This document shows positions 38,633 through 47,655 of a DNA stretch of 57,029 bases, piece after piece. The stretch's first letter is position 1; each line of letters opens with the position of its first letter. This stretch comes from Alteromonas hispanica (GTDB lineage: Bacteria; Pseudomonadota; Gammaproteobacteria; Enterobacterales; Alteromonadaceae): assembly GCF_010500915.1 (NCBI RefSeq), contig NZ_JAAAWP010000016.1, positions 1 through 57,029 of the forward strand, in the 5' to 3' direction. Made by a program: the position numbers and the translations under genes. Under the pieces are notes generated by a model. That model made no database searches and was not told the DNA's origin. It saw only the letters and a list, made by a program, of their open reading frames with translations.

Positions 38633-40057
38633 ATGTTGTTCATGCGCCCTAGTAATTCGAGTTTACTGATAGCAGTTTGCGTTGTTATCAGTCTTTCATA
38701 TTCTCAAGTTGTATACAGTGCCGGGGTGTCGCCATACTTACCCTTAAATTTACCTAATCACATTGCACAAAAGATAGAAAGGTTGGGTGCTATTGCTGGC
38801 GAAGCGTCGCTAAATAAGCCCTATAAAATAGCGCAAGTTACTGCTTTGGCGCGTAAAATTCAAACCACGCACCCACTGCTTTATCGAGATCTTGCCCCCT
38901 ATTTGCGCAATCACAAAGAGCGAACTAGCACTAGCTTAATGCAAGTGTCGCTGGCATCCAGTAACAACAGCATTAGCAACCCATATCATTTTGGTGCAGA
39001 CGGAGAAAGCAGATTACTTTTAGAAACTGCTGGTTATGCAATGTACTCCGATAATATAGGCGTAAGCGCCAGCGCAGTTATCAGTGAATACAACGTGAAT
39101 AAAGCCCAGGGTATGGTGCATGTTGGCGTTGATATTTTACAACTTGATATAGGGTATAAGTCTCGCTGGTGGTCGGTGGGGCGAATTAACTCGTTGCTAC
39201 TCTCAAATGAATCAGAAGCTTTCGCTAGTGTGTCGGCTAGCAATGTTGTGCCAATAAGTGCATTCGATATTAATTATGAAGTGTTTGCAGGAAGGTTAAA
39301 TAATGAAGTGGGCATATATTCTGGCGACATATTTGAACAAGACAAGCCATATATAACGGGCGCAACTTTTAACTTTTCGCCCATTAGGCAGATAACGCTT
39401 GGTTTTGCCCACACTACCGTATTTGGTGGCGGTGTGAGAGATGCTGGGGGTAGTGAATTTTTTGAGGCCCTTACCGCTAATAACTTAGGAAGTGCTGAAA
39501 ACTCCTCTTTCAGCGAGGCGCAAGCCGACAGGCGTTATGCACTTCGAGCTAGGTATAACCATGAGGTTTTGGGGTTCCACTATTCGATTTATGGTGAGCA
39601 TGTTACTAGAAAGGTACTAGGTGATAACGGTGAGCAGCCAAATGCAGCTACTATCGGTATTTATTTCCCGGTTATTAACGATAGCTCTTTTAGAATAGAA
39701 GCAACTCGCTACGACCAGGGCTTTTACAACAGTGACATTTACAACAACGGCTATCAAGATAACAAAACTTCGCTTGCACATTTTATTGCAACCAAGGCGC
39801 AAAATAGCGCTGCAAAGAGCTTAACGGCACAATGGTTTTGGTTGATGAATGCTGATGAAAGCTTAACTACCTCGCTAGGCTGGTCTCAGGTGGCATTGTT
39901 GGCAGAAAACTCGAACGAGCTTGTTAATTCAGGCTTAAATTTTAGCGCTGATTATCGCTCTAGCTTTAGAAGCGTATATTGGGGCGTAGAGACCTCCTAC
40001 GGTTTAGATGCGATGGGCGAGCACGTATATAGACTGGGTGTTTATTTAGGCTTTTAG
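38633..40057 (+). CDS. wzi: Capsule-assembly Wzi-family outer-membrane protein
   Basis: The 474-aa protein has a signal peptide (up to about VVYSAG) and many alternating beta-strand segments ending in an aromatic F (LGVYLGF), consistent with an outer-membrane barrel. The phrases YKSRWWSVGR and FAGRLNNEVGIYSGDIF match the Wzi pattern as recalled. Wzi holds capsular polymer at the cell surface in E. coli. ATG 38633 gives the full frame, ATG 38642 is an alternative with GGA nearby. Family assignment is good, function in this species inferred. Confidence 0.8.
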   Translation: MLFMRPSNSSLLIAVCVVISLSYSQVVYSAGVSPYLPLNLPNHIAQKIERLGAIAGEASLNKPYKIAQVTALARKIQTTHPLLYRDLAPYLRNHKERTSTSLMQVSLASSNNSISNPYHFGADGESRLLLETAGYAMYSDNIGVSASAVISEYNVNKAQGMVHVGVDILQLDIGYKSRWWSVGRINSLLLSNESEAFASVSASNVVPISAFDINYEVFAGRLNNEVGIYSGDIFEQDKPYITGATFNFSPIRQITLGFAHTTVFGGGVRDAGGSEFFEALTANNLGSAENSSFSEAQADRRYALRARYNHEVLGFHYSIYGEHVTRKVLGDNGEQPNAATIGIYFPVINDSSFRIEATRYDQGFYNSDIYNNGYQDNKTSLAHFIATKAQNSAAKSLTAQWFWLMNADESLTTSLGWSQVALLAENSNELVNSGLNFSADYRSSFRSVYWGVETSYGLDAMGEHVYRLGVYLGF

Positions 40058-40152
40058 GAAACTCTTCTCTTTTTGCTTTTTTCCGTTTAATTTTCTCGAA
40101 TGGGTGTGCTTATTTGTGAGCGAGCTTGTGCCTCCATTTTTATACACGAAAG

Positions 40153-40180
40153 TTGCTATACGCTTTTAATCGATTAGAAT
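40153..40180 (+). promoter_or_regulatory. Likely glmS promoter
   Basis: TTGCTA and TAGAAT are spaced by 16 bases, a good sigma-70 match, about 50 bases before the glmS start. Confidence 0.6.
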
Positions 40181-40230
40181 ACACGTCCTAAAAATTTGAA
40201 AATTATTTTACGAAGTATGGAGTAAAAGGG

Positions 40231-42063
40231 ATGTGTGGAATTGTAGGCGCAGTAGCCGAACGGAATGTAGTTGAAATACTGCTCGAGGGCCTAAAAAGGC
40301 TTGAGTATAGAGGGTATGATTCTGCAGGTGTAGCGCTACTAGACAAGGATGGTAACCTGCATCGAATTCGAAAAGTTGGCAAAGTAAATAACTTAGCCAC
40401 TGCCGTTGAGAACGAAACTGCACTAGGCACAACAGGCATTGCCCACACACGCTGGGCTACCCACGGTGGCGTTACAGAATACAACGCTCATCCTCACTTT
40501 TCTTCTAGCCGCGTGGCGGTAGTTCATAATGGTATTATTGAGAACTACGTTGCCCTTCGTAAACAGCTAAGTGAACAAGGCTACAACTTCACCAGCGATA
40601 CCGACACCGAGACCATTGCTCACGTTGTGCACAATATGCTCGACGAGGGGCTATCGTTGTTACAGGCAGTTCAAAAAGCGGTAAATCATTTTACCGGGGC
40701 CTACGGTACCGTTGTCATTGATAAAGAAGACCCTGAAAAAATGGTAGTAGCACGCTCGGGAAGCCCCCTTGTTATTGGTTTAGGGCTTGGTGAAAATTTT
40801 ATTGCATCTGATCAACTTGCGCTATTACCAGTTACTCGTCGTTTTATTTTCTTGGAAGAGGGCGACGTAGCCGAAGTTACACGCCGCGAAGTGACTATCT
40901 TTGACGAAAGCGGAAAGCAGGTAGAGCGAGAAATTGTCGAGTCTACCGTAGAGCATGACGCGGGTGATAAGGCCGGTTATAGACATTACATGCTTAAAGA
41001 GATACACGAGCAGCCGGCAGTAATCAGAAATACCCTTAAAGATAGAATTGAGCATATTCACAGTACAGACGCATTGTTTGGCGAAGGTGCTGAAAGTATT
41101 TTAAAACAAGTTAAACATGTTCAAATTATCGCCTGTGGTACCAGTTACCATGCGGGCATGACAGCTCGTTACTGGCTAGAAGAGTACGCCAATGTATCTT
41201 GTTCGGTAGAAATTGCTTCTGAGTTTCGTTATAGAAAATCGGCAGTTCACGAAAACAGCCTGTTAGTAACTATATCGCAGAGTGGTGAAACGGCAGATAC
41301 GCTGGCTGCTCTTCGCTTGGCAAAAGAGCTTGGCTATATGTCAGCACTTACTATTTGTAATGTGCCAGGCTCATCACTGGTGAGAGAGTCAGACCTAGCG
41401 TTTATGACATTAGCAGGGGCAGAAATTGGCGTTGCCTCTACCAAAGCATTTACCACGCAGTTAACGGCATTTTTAATGCTCACTCTTGCTATTGGTAAAT
41501 TTAATGGATTGCAGGAAAGCACCGAACAAAAGATTATTTCGGCAATAAAAACACTTCCGGGTAAAATTGAGGAGGCGTTAAATACTGCTGATGTCATTGA
41601 AGAACTTGCCGAAGAGTTTGCCGACAAAAACCATAGTTTGTTTTTAGGTCGTGGAGCGCAATACCCTATTGCCATGGAAGGAGCGCTGAAACTTAAAGAA
41701 ATCTCTTACATTCATGCAGAAGCATATGCATCGGGTGAATTAAAGCACGGGCCCTTAGCACTTATCGATGATGAGATGCCGGTTATTGTGGTTGCCCCCA
41801 ATGACGAATTGCTTGAAAAGCTTAAGTCTAACGTGGAAGAAGTACGTGCTCGCGGCGGAATTATGTATGTGTTTGCCGATGTAGACGCACACTTTGAAAG
41901 CGACGATACCATGCGCGTGATTAATATTCCGCATTGCGAGGATATCATAGCTCCTATCGTGTATACGGTGCCCCTTCAATTGCTATCTTATTATGTTGCC
42001 CTAATTAAAGGTACAGATGTTGATCAGCCGCGTAATTTAGCAAAATCGGTAACTGTTGAATAA
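40231..42063 (+). CDS. glmS: Glutamine-fructose-6-phosphate aminotransferase (isomerizing)
   Basis: The 610-aa enzyme makes glucosamine-6-phosphate from fructose-6-phosphate and glutamine. The N-terminal glutaminase uses Cys2 (after MCGIVGAV processing); [15 protein letters not shown] and [10 protein letters not shown] are signatures. Two C-terminal SIS domains (about 285-610) hold the sugar phosphate; [13 protein letters not shown] is visible. It is the first committed step to UDP-GlcNAc for cell wall and for the local bacillosamine-type sugar. It is followed by a terminator and then glmM. No ribozyme leader is visible in the 170 bases upstream. Confidence 0.97.
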   Translation: MCGIVGAVAERNVVEILLEGLKRLEYRGYDSAGVALLDKDGNLHRIRKVGKVNNLATAVENETALGTTGIAHTRWATHGGVTEYNAHPHFSSSRVAVVHNGIIENYVALRKQLSEQGYNFTSDTDTETIAHVVHNMLDEGLSLLQAVQKAVNHFTGAYGTVVIDKEDPEKMVVARSGSPLVIGLGLGENFIASDQLALLPVTRRFIFLEEGDVAEVTRREVTIFDESGKQVEREIVESTVEHDAGDKAGYRHYMLKEIHEQPAVIRNTLKDRIEHIHSTDALFGEGAESILKQVKHVQIIACGTSYHAGMTARYWLEEYANVSCSVEIASEFRYRKSAVHENSLLVTISQSGETADTLAALRLAKELGYMSALTICNVPGSSLVRESDLAFMTLAGAEIGVASTKAFTTQLTAFLMLTLAIGKFNGLQESTEQKIISAIKTLPGKIEEALNTADVIEELAEEFADKNHSLFLGRGAQYPIAMEGALKLKEISYIHAEAYASGELKHGPLALIDDEMPVIVVAPNDELLEKLKSNVEEVRARGGIMYVFADVDAHFESDDTMRVINIPHCEDIIAPIVYTVPLQLLSYYVALIKGTDVDQPRNLAKSVTVE

Positions 42064-42082
42064 TCAAGTAATTTACGTTTTT

Positions 42083-42116
42083 AAGGCCATAACTTGTGAA
42101 GTTGTGGCCTTTTGTG
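42083..42116 (+). terminator. Hairpin between glmS and glmM
   Basis: AAGGCCATAACTT and AAGTTGTGGCCTT form a 13-bp stem with one wobble pair, loop GTG, followed by TTTG. It is probably a partial terminator; glmM starts at 42133 directly downstream. Confidence 0.75.
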
Positions 42117-42132
42117 TTTATAGGAATTAGTA

Positions 42133-43473
42133 ATGTCTCAGAAATATTTTGGAACCGATGGAATTCGTGGGAAGGTGGGAGACTTTCCAATGACCCCAGA
42201 TTTTGTAATGAAATTGGGTTGGGCAGCAGGAACCGTGCTTGCAGCAGATGGCACAAAAGCAGTACTAGTGGGCAAAGATACTCGTGCTAGTGGTTACATG
42301 ATTGAATCTGCCTTAGAAGCAGGCTTGTCAGCTGCCGGTGTTGATATTGCCCTTGCTGGGCCTATCCCTACGCCTGCTGTGGCTTATCTAGCATCAACAT
42401 TTCGTGCCGACGCAGGAGTGGTGATCAGTGCATCACATAATCCTTATTACGATAACGGCATTAAGTTTTTTGGTAGAAACGGTGCCAAACTAGGTGAGGC
42501 TCAACAAAAAGCAATAGAAGAGCAGCTTCAATATGCCATTGAAAATGGCATTAAGTGTGTAGATTCCGGCATGCTAGGAAAAGCCCGTAGGGTAGAAGAT
42601 GCAGCCGGTCGCTACATTGAATTTTGTAAGGGAACATTTTCTTCCGAGCTTAGCCTCGAGGGATTAAAAATTGTAGTAGACAGTGCTAATGGCGCTGCAT
42701 ACAAAGTTGCGCCTAGTGTTTTTGAAGAGCTGGGCGCTAATGTAATTAACATTGCTAATACTCCCAATGGCGTAAATATTAATAACGAGTGCGGTGCCAC
42801 GTCATTGGCCTCATTAAGTGACGCAGTGAAAACGCACAAGGCCAACTTGGGTATTGCCGTAGATGGCGACGCAGATCGTATTATGTTTGTTGATGAAAAC
42901 GGCGAAACAATCGATGGCGACGAAATTCTTTACCTTATTGCTCGTGATGCCAAGCAAACAGGTTATAAAGGCGGTGTAGTAGGTACTTTAATGAGTAACC
43001 TTGGGCTAGAAATTGCGCTAAAAGAGTTAGGCATTCCTTTTGTTCGCACGAAAGTGGGCGATAGGTATGTAGTTGAAAAGCTCAACGAAACTGGGTGGCG
43101 CATAGGTGGCGAAACATCAGGGCACATACTCAATCTAGACTATACGTTCACCGGCGATGCCATAATTGCTGCGCTCCAGGTACTCTCCATTGTAGTGAAA
43201 AGCGGCTATTCCTTAGCTCAAATAAAGTTAGGTATGACCAAGCTACCACAATGCATGGTAAATGTTAGACACGAGAATTTGAGTTCTGTGTTGCTGCATG
43301 ATTCGGTAAAAGAGGCCGTTGCAGCAGTAGAAGAACAGCTAGGTGAGGATGGAAGACTCGTGCTGAGAAAATCTGGCACAGAACCTTTGATTCGTGTGAT
43401 GGTTGAAGCCAAAGACAACGAAACAGCTAACTTGCTTGCCAATAAATTAGCAGATGTAATTAGAGCGAATTGA
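42133..43473 (+). CDS. glmM: Phosphoglucosamine mutase
   Basis: The 446-aa enzyme turns glucosamine-6-phosphate into glucosamine-1-phosphate. It begins with the GlmM signature [13 protein letters not shown]; phosphoserine S101 is in ISASHNP; the metal loop is DGDADR; the C-terminus has [11 protein letters not shown]. It usually lies with ftsH and folP, so this location beside glmS in a polysaccharide locus is unusual and it may be a second copy. It provides the precursor for UDP-GlcNAc. Confidence 0.95.
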   Translation: MSQKYFGTDGIRGKVGDFPMTPDFVMKLGWAAGTVLAADGTKAVLVGKDTRASGYMIESALEAGLSAAGVDIALAGPIPTPAVAYLASTFRADAGVVISASHNPYYDNGIKFFGRNGAKLGEAQQKAIEEQLQYAIENGIKCVDSGMLGKARRVEDAAGRYIEFCKGTFSSELSLEGLKIVVDSANGAAYKVAPSVFEELGANVINIANTPNGVNINNECGATSLASLSDAVKTHKANLGIAVDGDADRIMFVDENGETIDGDEILYLIARDAKQTGYKGGVVGTLMSNLGLEIALKELGIPFVRTKVGDRYVVEKLNETGWRIGGETSGHILNLDYTFTGDAIIAALQVLSIVVKSGYSLAQIKLGMTKLPQCMVNVRHENLSSVLLHDSVKEAVAAVEEQLGEDGRLVLRKSGTEPLIRVMVEAKDNETANLLANKLADVIRAN

Positions 43474-43633
43474 GATAATCGCGCAAGTTAAGAATGTAAA
43501 ACGTCACGGGGCAAAAAACTTACGCATTCAAAAAGGTTCTGATACGCTAGAACTAATTTCAAATTGAACAACTTGTCCCAGTGGGTTAAGTAAGAATTTA
43601 TATTAAATGGGATAGAATTTAATGGAAGGTACA

Positions 43634-44809
43634 ATGAAAAAGTACAAGATAGCTGTGGCAGGTACAGGATATGTGGGCTTATCAAATGCCGTTTTGTTAG
43701 CCCAGCACAATGAAGTGAAGGCTATTGACTTAGTATCTGAAAAAGTTGAGATGCTAAACAACCGAAAATCTCCTATTGAAGATAAAGAGCTATCGGAATA
43801 CTTAAGCACCAAAGAGCTTGATTTAGAAGCTACTCTAGACGCCGAAGTAGCTTACCGCGATGCGGATTACGTTATTATTGCTACGCCTACCGACTACGAT
43901 ACGCAAACAAATTACTTCAACACCAGCAGCGTTGATGCAGTAATTAAAAGCGTGTTGGCGGTTAACCCAAAAGCAGTGATGGTAATTAAATCTACTGTAC
44001 CCGTTGGGTTTACCCGAGAGGCTAAAGCGCGTCACGGCAGCGATAATATTATCTTCTCGCCTGAATTCCTTCGCGAAGGTAAAGCCCTTTATGACAACCT
44101 ACACCCTAGCCGCATTATTGTGGGCGAGCGCACCGAGCGAGCTGAAATATTCGCTAAGTTGCTAGAGCAGGGCGCAATCAAAGAAGGGATAGATATTCTT
44201 TTTACCGATAGCACTGAAGCAGAAGCGATTAAGCTTTTTGCTAATACGTACTTGGCAATGCGCGTCGCTTACTTTAACGAGCTAGACAGCTATGCAGAGC
44301 GTGCTGGTCTAGATACTAAACAGATAATCGAGGGCGTGAGTTTAGATCCTCGCATTGGCGGGCACTACAACAACCCCAGTTTTGGTTACGGTGGCTACTG
44401 CTTACCGAAAGATACAAAGCAGCTGTTAGCTAACTACAGCGAAGTGCCAAACAATATGATTCAAGCTATTGTAGATGCTAACCGCACGCGCAAAGATTTT
44501 ATCGCCGACTCTATCGTAAGCCGCAATCCAAAAATTGTGGGCATCTACCGCCTCATCATGAAGTCGGGTTCTGATAACTTCCGTGCTAGTGCCATTCAGG
44601 GCATTATGAAGCGTATTAAAGCTAAAGGCATTGAAGTTATAGTTTACGAACCTGTACTCACTGAAGATGAGTTCTTCCGTTCTCGCGTAGTAAACGATCT
44701 AGAAGCGTTTAAGAAAGAGTCTGATGTGATAGTTGCTAACCGCGTAACTACAGATATCGAAGACGTGCTAGAAAAAGTATACAGCCGCGACCTCTTCAAC
44801 GCCGACTAA
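43634..44809 (+). CDS. ugd: UDP-glucose 6-dehydrogenase, copy 2
   Basis: ATG 43634 is chosen: AAGG five bases upstream and 391 aa, identical to copy 1 length; the ATG at 43622 would add four residues. Protein features are the same (NAD motif [14 protein letters not shown], catalytic C256). Long runs of DNA are identical to 35269-36444 while short stretches differ by synonymous changes, so copies probably exchange sequence by gene conversion. Both are direct repeats around an 8.4-kb offset. A GGGGTCAG hairpin follows as terminator. Confidence 0.95.
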   Translation: MKKYKIAVAGTGYVGLSNAVLLAQHNEVKAIDLVSEKVEMLNNRKSPIEDKELSEYLSTKELDLEATLDAEVAYRDADYVIIATPTDYDTQTNYFNTSSVDAVIKSVLAVNPKAVMVIKSTVPVGFTREAKARHGSDNIIFSPEFLREGKALYDNLHPSRIIVGERTERAEIFAKLLEQGAIKEGIDILFTDSTEAEAIKLFANTYLAMRVAYFNELDSYAERAGLDTKQIIEGVSLDPRIGGHYNNPSFGYGGYCLPKDTKQLLANYSEVPNNMIQAIVDANRTRKDFIADSIVSRNPKIVGIYRLIMKSGSDNFRASAIQGIMKRIKAKGIEVIVYEPVLTEDEFFRSRVVNDLEAFKKESDVIVANRVTTDIEDVLEKVYSRDLFNAD

Positions 44810-44815
44810 AAATAA

Positions 44816-44866
44816 AATGGGGTCAGAACCAGATTAATGCGTTAATTCGGTTCTGACCCCCTTTTT
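44816..44866. terminator. Bidirectional hairpin between ugd copy 2 and the TA remnant
   Basis: GGGGTCAGAACC (44819-44830) and GGTTCTGACCCC (44849-44860) form a 12-bp stem; the inner ATTAA/TTAAT extends it. T-residues follow on the plus strand and A-residues precede, so it can serve both converging genes. It is a full copy of the GGGGTCAGAWCC family. Confidence 0.85.
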
Positions 44867-44867
44867 A

Positions 44868-45383
44868 TCACTTACTGGCGTCGATTAACCTTACACTGTA
44901 ATCAGGGAAATATTCGTCTTTCGTTAATATTTGCAATCCCTCTGCCTGGGCTAGAGCGATTAACATACGGTCAAACGGAGCTCTGTGATACATGGGTAAT
45001 TTGCCTGCTTGTTGACCGTGAAATAAACTGATAGGAAGTGCATTAAAACCTAACTCTTCGATAAGCGACTCTATATCGTCTGGTACTTTAAGTTTGCCCA
45101 TTTGTTGTTTAATCGACATTTCCCAAACGGTGGCAGCGCTAATATAAATAGCGTTTTCAGGGGGGCAATTCGCTATATCGTCATTAACCTCTTTTGAGTC
45201 AAAGTCGTCAGATGCAATAACTTGCCCTTTGAATTGTCCAAACACCCGTTCTTTTTGGTCTTTGAAAGGCACTAGTTTTACCGCTGGTTTGCCAGCTCTA
45301 GAGATAACTACCTCTTCACCAGATAACGCTAACTCAACAAGTTGGAATAGTTTGCTTTTTGCTTCGTGCATGTTCGTTTGCAT
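44868..45383 (-). pseudogene. Phd-VapC antitoxin-toxin fusion with lost first catalytic region
   Basis: This single 171-aa reading frame joins two parts. Residues 1-62 match a Phd/YefM antitoxin (MHEAKSKLFQLVELALSGEEVVISRAGKPAVKLVPF, then FGQFKGQVIASDDFDS). Residues from about 75 match the later two-thirds of a PIN-domain (VapC) toxin: NAIYISAATVWEMSIKQQMGK with E88, then LPMYHRAPFDRMLIALAQAEGL with D138 and TKDEYF with D156. The start of a PIN toxin (an LLDTH-type strand with the first catalytic Asp) and the antitoxin end are missing. An in-frame deletion across the gene border is the simplest cause. RNase activity is unlikely; DNA binding could remain. Confidence 0.8.
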
Positions 45384-45420
45384 ACGTTAACTCTATATAA
45401 CTTAGCTAAAAGGTAGTTTA

Positions 45421-45535
45421 AAAAAGGGGCGGTAGCAATTGCTTATTCAAAAACAATAGAGGTTAGCTCAAATCTGCTTTTACTTAAAAAGGGGATTAAT
45501 GAACTGAGTTAAAGGTGGCCGCCCCCCTTTTATTT
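45421..45535. repeat. Long imperfect inverted repeat with GC-rich ends
   Basis: AAAAAGGGGCGG at the left and CCGCCCCCCTTTTAT at the right can pair with a two-base bulge around about 85 bases. Layout resembles the hairpin elements at other gene ends, but the core differs from GGGGTCAG. Confidence 0.5.
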
Positions 45536-45650
45536 CTTTAGCTGTTCGCTCAAAGCCTTGATATGCAAAGGGCTGATTTCACAACATCCCCCGATTGAAT
45601 TTCATTAAGCGATACGATGCAGGCGGCTTTGGCTTCCTTTAGTGTCAATT
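45530..45650 (-). pseudogene. Decayed mmuM-like remnant
   Basis: Read on the minus strand, this DNA encodes KEAKAAC, then LNEIQ, then after a frame shift GGCCEISPLHIKALSEQLKK and a stop. These are three segments of the intact homocysteine methyltransferase at 46630-47529 (residues 149-155, 214-217 and 277-297), in the same order and strand with the parts between deleted. It is therefore the rest of a second mmuM copy, separated from the intact gene by the PEP-CTERM-like gene. Confidence 0.85.
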
Positions 45651-45782
45651 AAATTTACAGTATGCCTTTGCACAAGACATTGCTCGGTATTAGCCATTGT
45701 ATTTTAATAATAAAAAATATGGCATCTAAATTGCTATCCTTTAGTAAAAACGTCCTGTGATAATTAAAAGAGGTAGTGGCAC

Positions 45783-46532
45783 ATGGGTAACACAATTAGA
45801 ACAACCAAGATGATGTTTATAGCCATATTGGCGTGTCTCAGTATGGGCGCTAATGCGTCATTAATTACAATCGGTACCTTTACCGGAGGTGATAGCGGTG
45901 ATGGCCTAGATTTTGTTGGTAACTTTACTTATGCAGTTAATGTATTTGGTGCTGGGGGCTTTTCTATTGATGACGCATCATTTACCGACGATTCAGTATC
46001 TGGCGTTTCGATAAGTGCTGTTAATGCTATTTCTAATTGGCACACTGCGAATTACGGTAACACCCAGAATGACAACAACTTAGAAACGGTAATGCGCTCT
46101 ATAAGATGGAGCCCTCGTGCAAATAATGGATCACAAGTGCGTGACGACGTAGTAACGATTGATTTAGGGAATCTAACAGTAGGTTCAACGTATTCGCTTC
46201 AGCTATTGTTTGCAGAGACATGCTGTACACGTGGTTTTGATTTGTCTTTTGAGGGTGTAAAAACAGTAGATGATTTTTCTCCGTACATTACGCAAGGTCA
46301 AGATCTCAATACATCAGAAACTTATATACCCACAGTTGGAGCATTTATTCGCTATGACTTTACTGCACAAGACTCCACGTTAAATATTTCATTTGGCGGG
46401 GCTGCACCTTTTAGTGACAACAATCCAATAATTAATGGGTTTACATTAGAATCAACAAAGGTGTCTGCTCCGTCAACGCTCGCTATTTTTGCGTTATGCT
46501 TATTTATGTTGGCCAGAATGCGTAGAGCGTAA
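45783..46532 (+). CDS. PEP-CTERM-like exported protein
   Basis: The 249-aa protein has an N-terminal signal (IRTTKMMFIAILACLSMGANA), an acidic and Gly/Asn-rich beta body with two adjacent Cys (ETCCTRGF), and a C-terminal tail APSTLAIFALCLFMLARMRRA: a short motif, hydrophobic helix and Arg cluster, as in PEP-CTERM sorting signals (here APST). Such proteins are sorted by exosortase and are linked to extracellular polysaccharide. No exosortase gene is in the window. GAGG lies about ten bases before the ATG. The role of the body is unknown. Confidence 0.75.
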   Translation: MGNTIRTTKMMFIAILACLSMGANASLITIGTFTGGDSGDGLDFVGNFTYAVNVFGAGGFSIDDASFTDDSVSGVSISAVNAISNWHTANYGNTQNDNNLETVMRSIRWSPRANNGSQVRDDVVTIDLGNLTVGSTYSLQLLFAETCCTRGFDLSFEGVKTVDDFSPYITQGQDLNTSETYIPTVGAFIRYDFTAQDSTLNISFGGAAPFSDNNPIINGFTLESTKVSAPSTLAIFALCLFMLARMRRA

Positions 46533-46567
46533 ATTTAAATAACTTATATTAGAGTTAATTTCTTGGG

Positions 46568-46593
46568 CGGCCGTAACTATTACGGCCGTTTTT
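46568..46593 (+). terminator. Terminator of the PEP-CTERM gene
   Basis: CGGCCGTAA and TTACGGCCG form a perfect 9-bp stem with loop CTA, followed by five T. Confidence 0.9.
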
Positions 46594-46629
46594 ATATAAT
46601 AAATTGCTTTTAAATGTGGTTTTACCATT

Positions 46630-47529
46630 TTAATTTATCTTTCTCTTAAGGGCTTCACTCACCGCCCTAATATGCAAAGGGCTGATTTCACAACATCCAC
46701 CAATAACACTTGCGCCTTTTTGTGCCCATGCTAAAGCATATTCAGCATATTTCTCTGACGACAAATCTTTTCTCTGCGCTAAGTTCTCTACTGTGTCTCC
46801 GGGGTACAGTTCATCAACGGCTTTAAACCCGTTAGCGTAAACGCCGAAGGCAATTTCACGCTCTACTAACAACGAGTGAATTTCATTAAGCGCAGCGTTG
46901 ATGGCTTCAGGCCGACTGCAGTTAAGCAAAATCATTTGCGGCTCTAATAGGCTTAACTCTTTAACTGCATCAGCTATGCGTTCGCCGCCGCGCAGAAGTG
47001 CAGGCTCAGTATCGCTTACTGAAAATGCTATCCATATCGGCTTCCCCGCTTCTTTTGCGGCGGTACAGGCGGCTTTTGCTTCTTTTATTGACGACATTGT
47101 TTCGCATAAAAATATGTCCGCAGCATCGCTTTGTAACTCTACCAGCTGCTGATATGAGCGCAGCGCTTCCTCAAAGGGCATGGAGTCATCAGGGTGATAA
47201 CTCGCCACAAGTGGAGGCAAGCACGCAGCAATTTTTGTGTGAGGCTTACCCGATTGTGCGATGGCTTCTCGTGCTGCTTTTATCGCAGCTGAGTGCAGGG
47301 GCGCAATTAATTCGATTGAGCCATCGCGAGTTAGCCGCTGTGGAGTAGCGGTGTAAGTATTTAAGGTTATAACCTCAGCGCCATTATTTATAAATTCCGC
47401 GTGCACATCACGCACTAGGTTTGGCTCGTGCAGCATGACATCGGCAGACCACAAAGGCGTTAGCTTTCGAGAAGTGCGCTTAATCAATTCTTGGCCCATG
47501 CCACCGTCTAAAATCGTCACCTTTTTCAC
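46630..47529 (-). CDS. mmuM: Homocysteine S-methyltransferase
   Basis: The 299-aa enzyme methylates homocysteine, usually with S-methylmethionine, to methionine. It starts with KKVTILDGGMGQELIKR. Zinc ligands are C204 (LLNCSRPEAI) and C279-C280 (IGGCCEISPLH), the canonical three. No S-methylmethionine permease (mmuP) is adjacent. A deleted second copy lies at 45530-45650. Confidence 0.93.
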   Translation of the reverse strand: MKKVTILDGGMGQELIKRTSRKLTPLWSADVMLHEPNLVRDVHAEFINNGAEVITLNTYTATPQRLTRDGSIELIAPLHSAAIKAAREAIAQSGKPHTKIAACLPPLVASYHPDDSMPFEEALRSYQQLVELQSDAADIFLCETMSSIKEAKAACTAAKEAGKPIWIAFSVSDTEPALLRGGERIADAVKELSLLEPQMILLNCSRPEAINAALNEIHSLLVEREIAFGVYANGFKAVDELYPGDTVENLAQRKDLSSEKYAEYALAWAQKGASVIGGCCEISPLHIRAVSEALKRKIN

Positions 47530-47574
47530 TGTTATGCCCTAAAGAAAATTTGGACGCAGAATAACCTGATAAAC

Positions 47575-47653
47575 GGGGTCAGGTCCACATTAGCTGAGAG
47601 ATTGGCGCAATATTGGGAGGTAAGAACGAATAATGTTGCTCTTACCCCCTTTA
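47575..47653. repeat. GGGGTCAGGTCCACATTAGC element with hairpin
   Basis: GGGGTCAGGTCCACATTAGC (47575-47594) is a clear member of the dispersed family. Downstream, GGTAAGAAC and GCTCTTACC form a hairpin ending at the 3' end of the MauG-type gene. It sits between the starts and ends of oppositely placed genes. Confidence 0.7.
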
Positions 47654-47655
47654 TG

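Larger units (their letters stand above)
45384..45782. other. Intergenic region holding a decayed gene fragment
   Basis: It holds an imperfect 115-nt hairpin-capable element (45421-45535), the mmuM fragment (45530-45650) and the leader of the PEP-CTERM gene. Nothing else is recognised. Confidence 0.6.

Noticed and set aside
40058..40230. glmS ribozyme
   Set aside because: The upstream region is only about 170 bases, AT-rich and without ribozyme-like pairing; a normal promoter is present. The ribozyme is typical of Gram-positive bacteria.
45428..45436. RfaH ops-like element GGCGGTAGC
   Set aside because: It matches the core of ops but is not upstream of the polysaccharide genes; it lies between a TA remnant and a PEP-CTERM gene and inside an inverted repeat.
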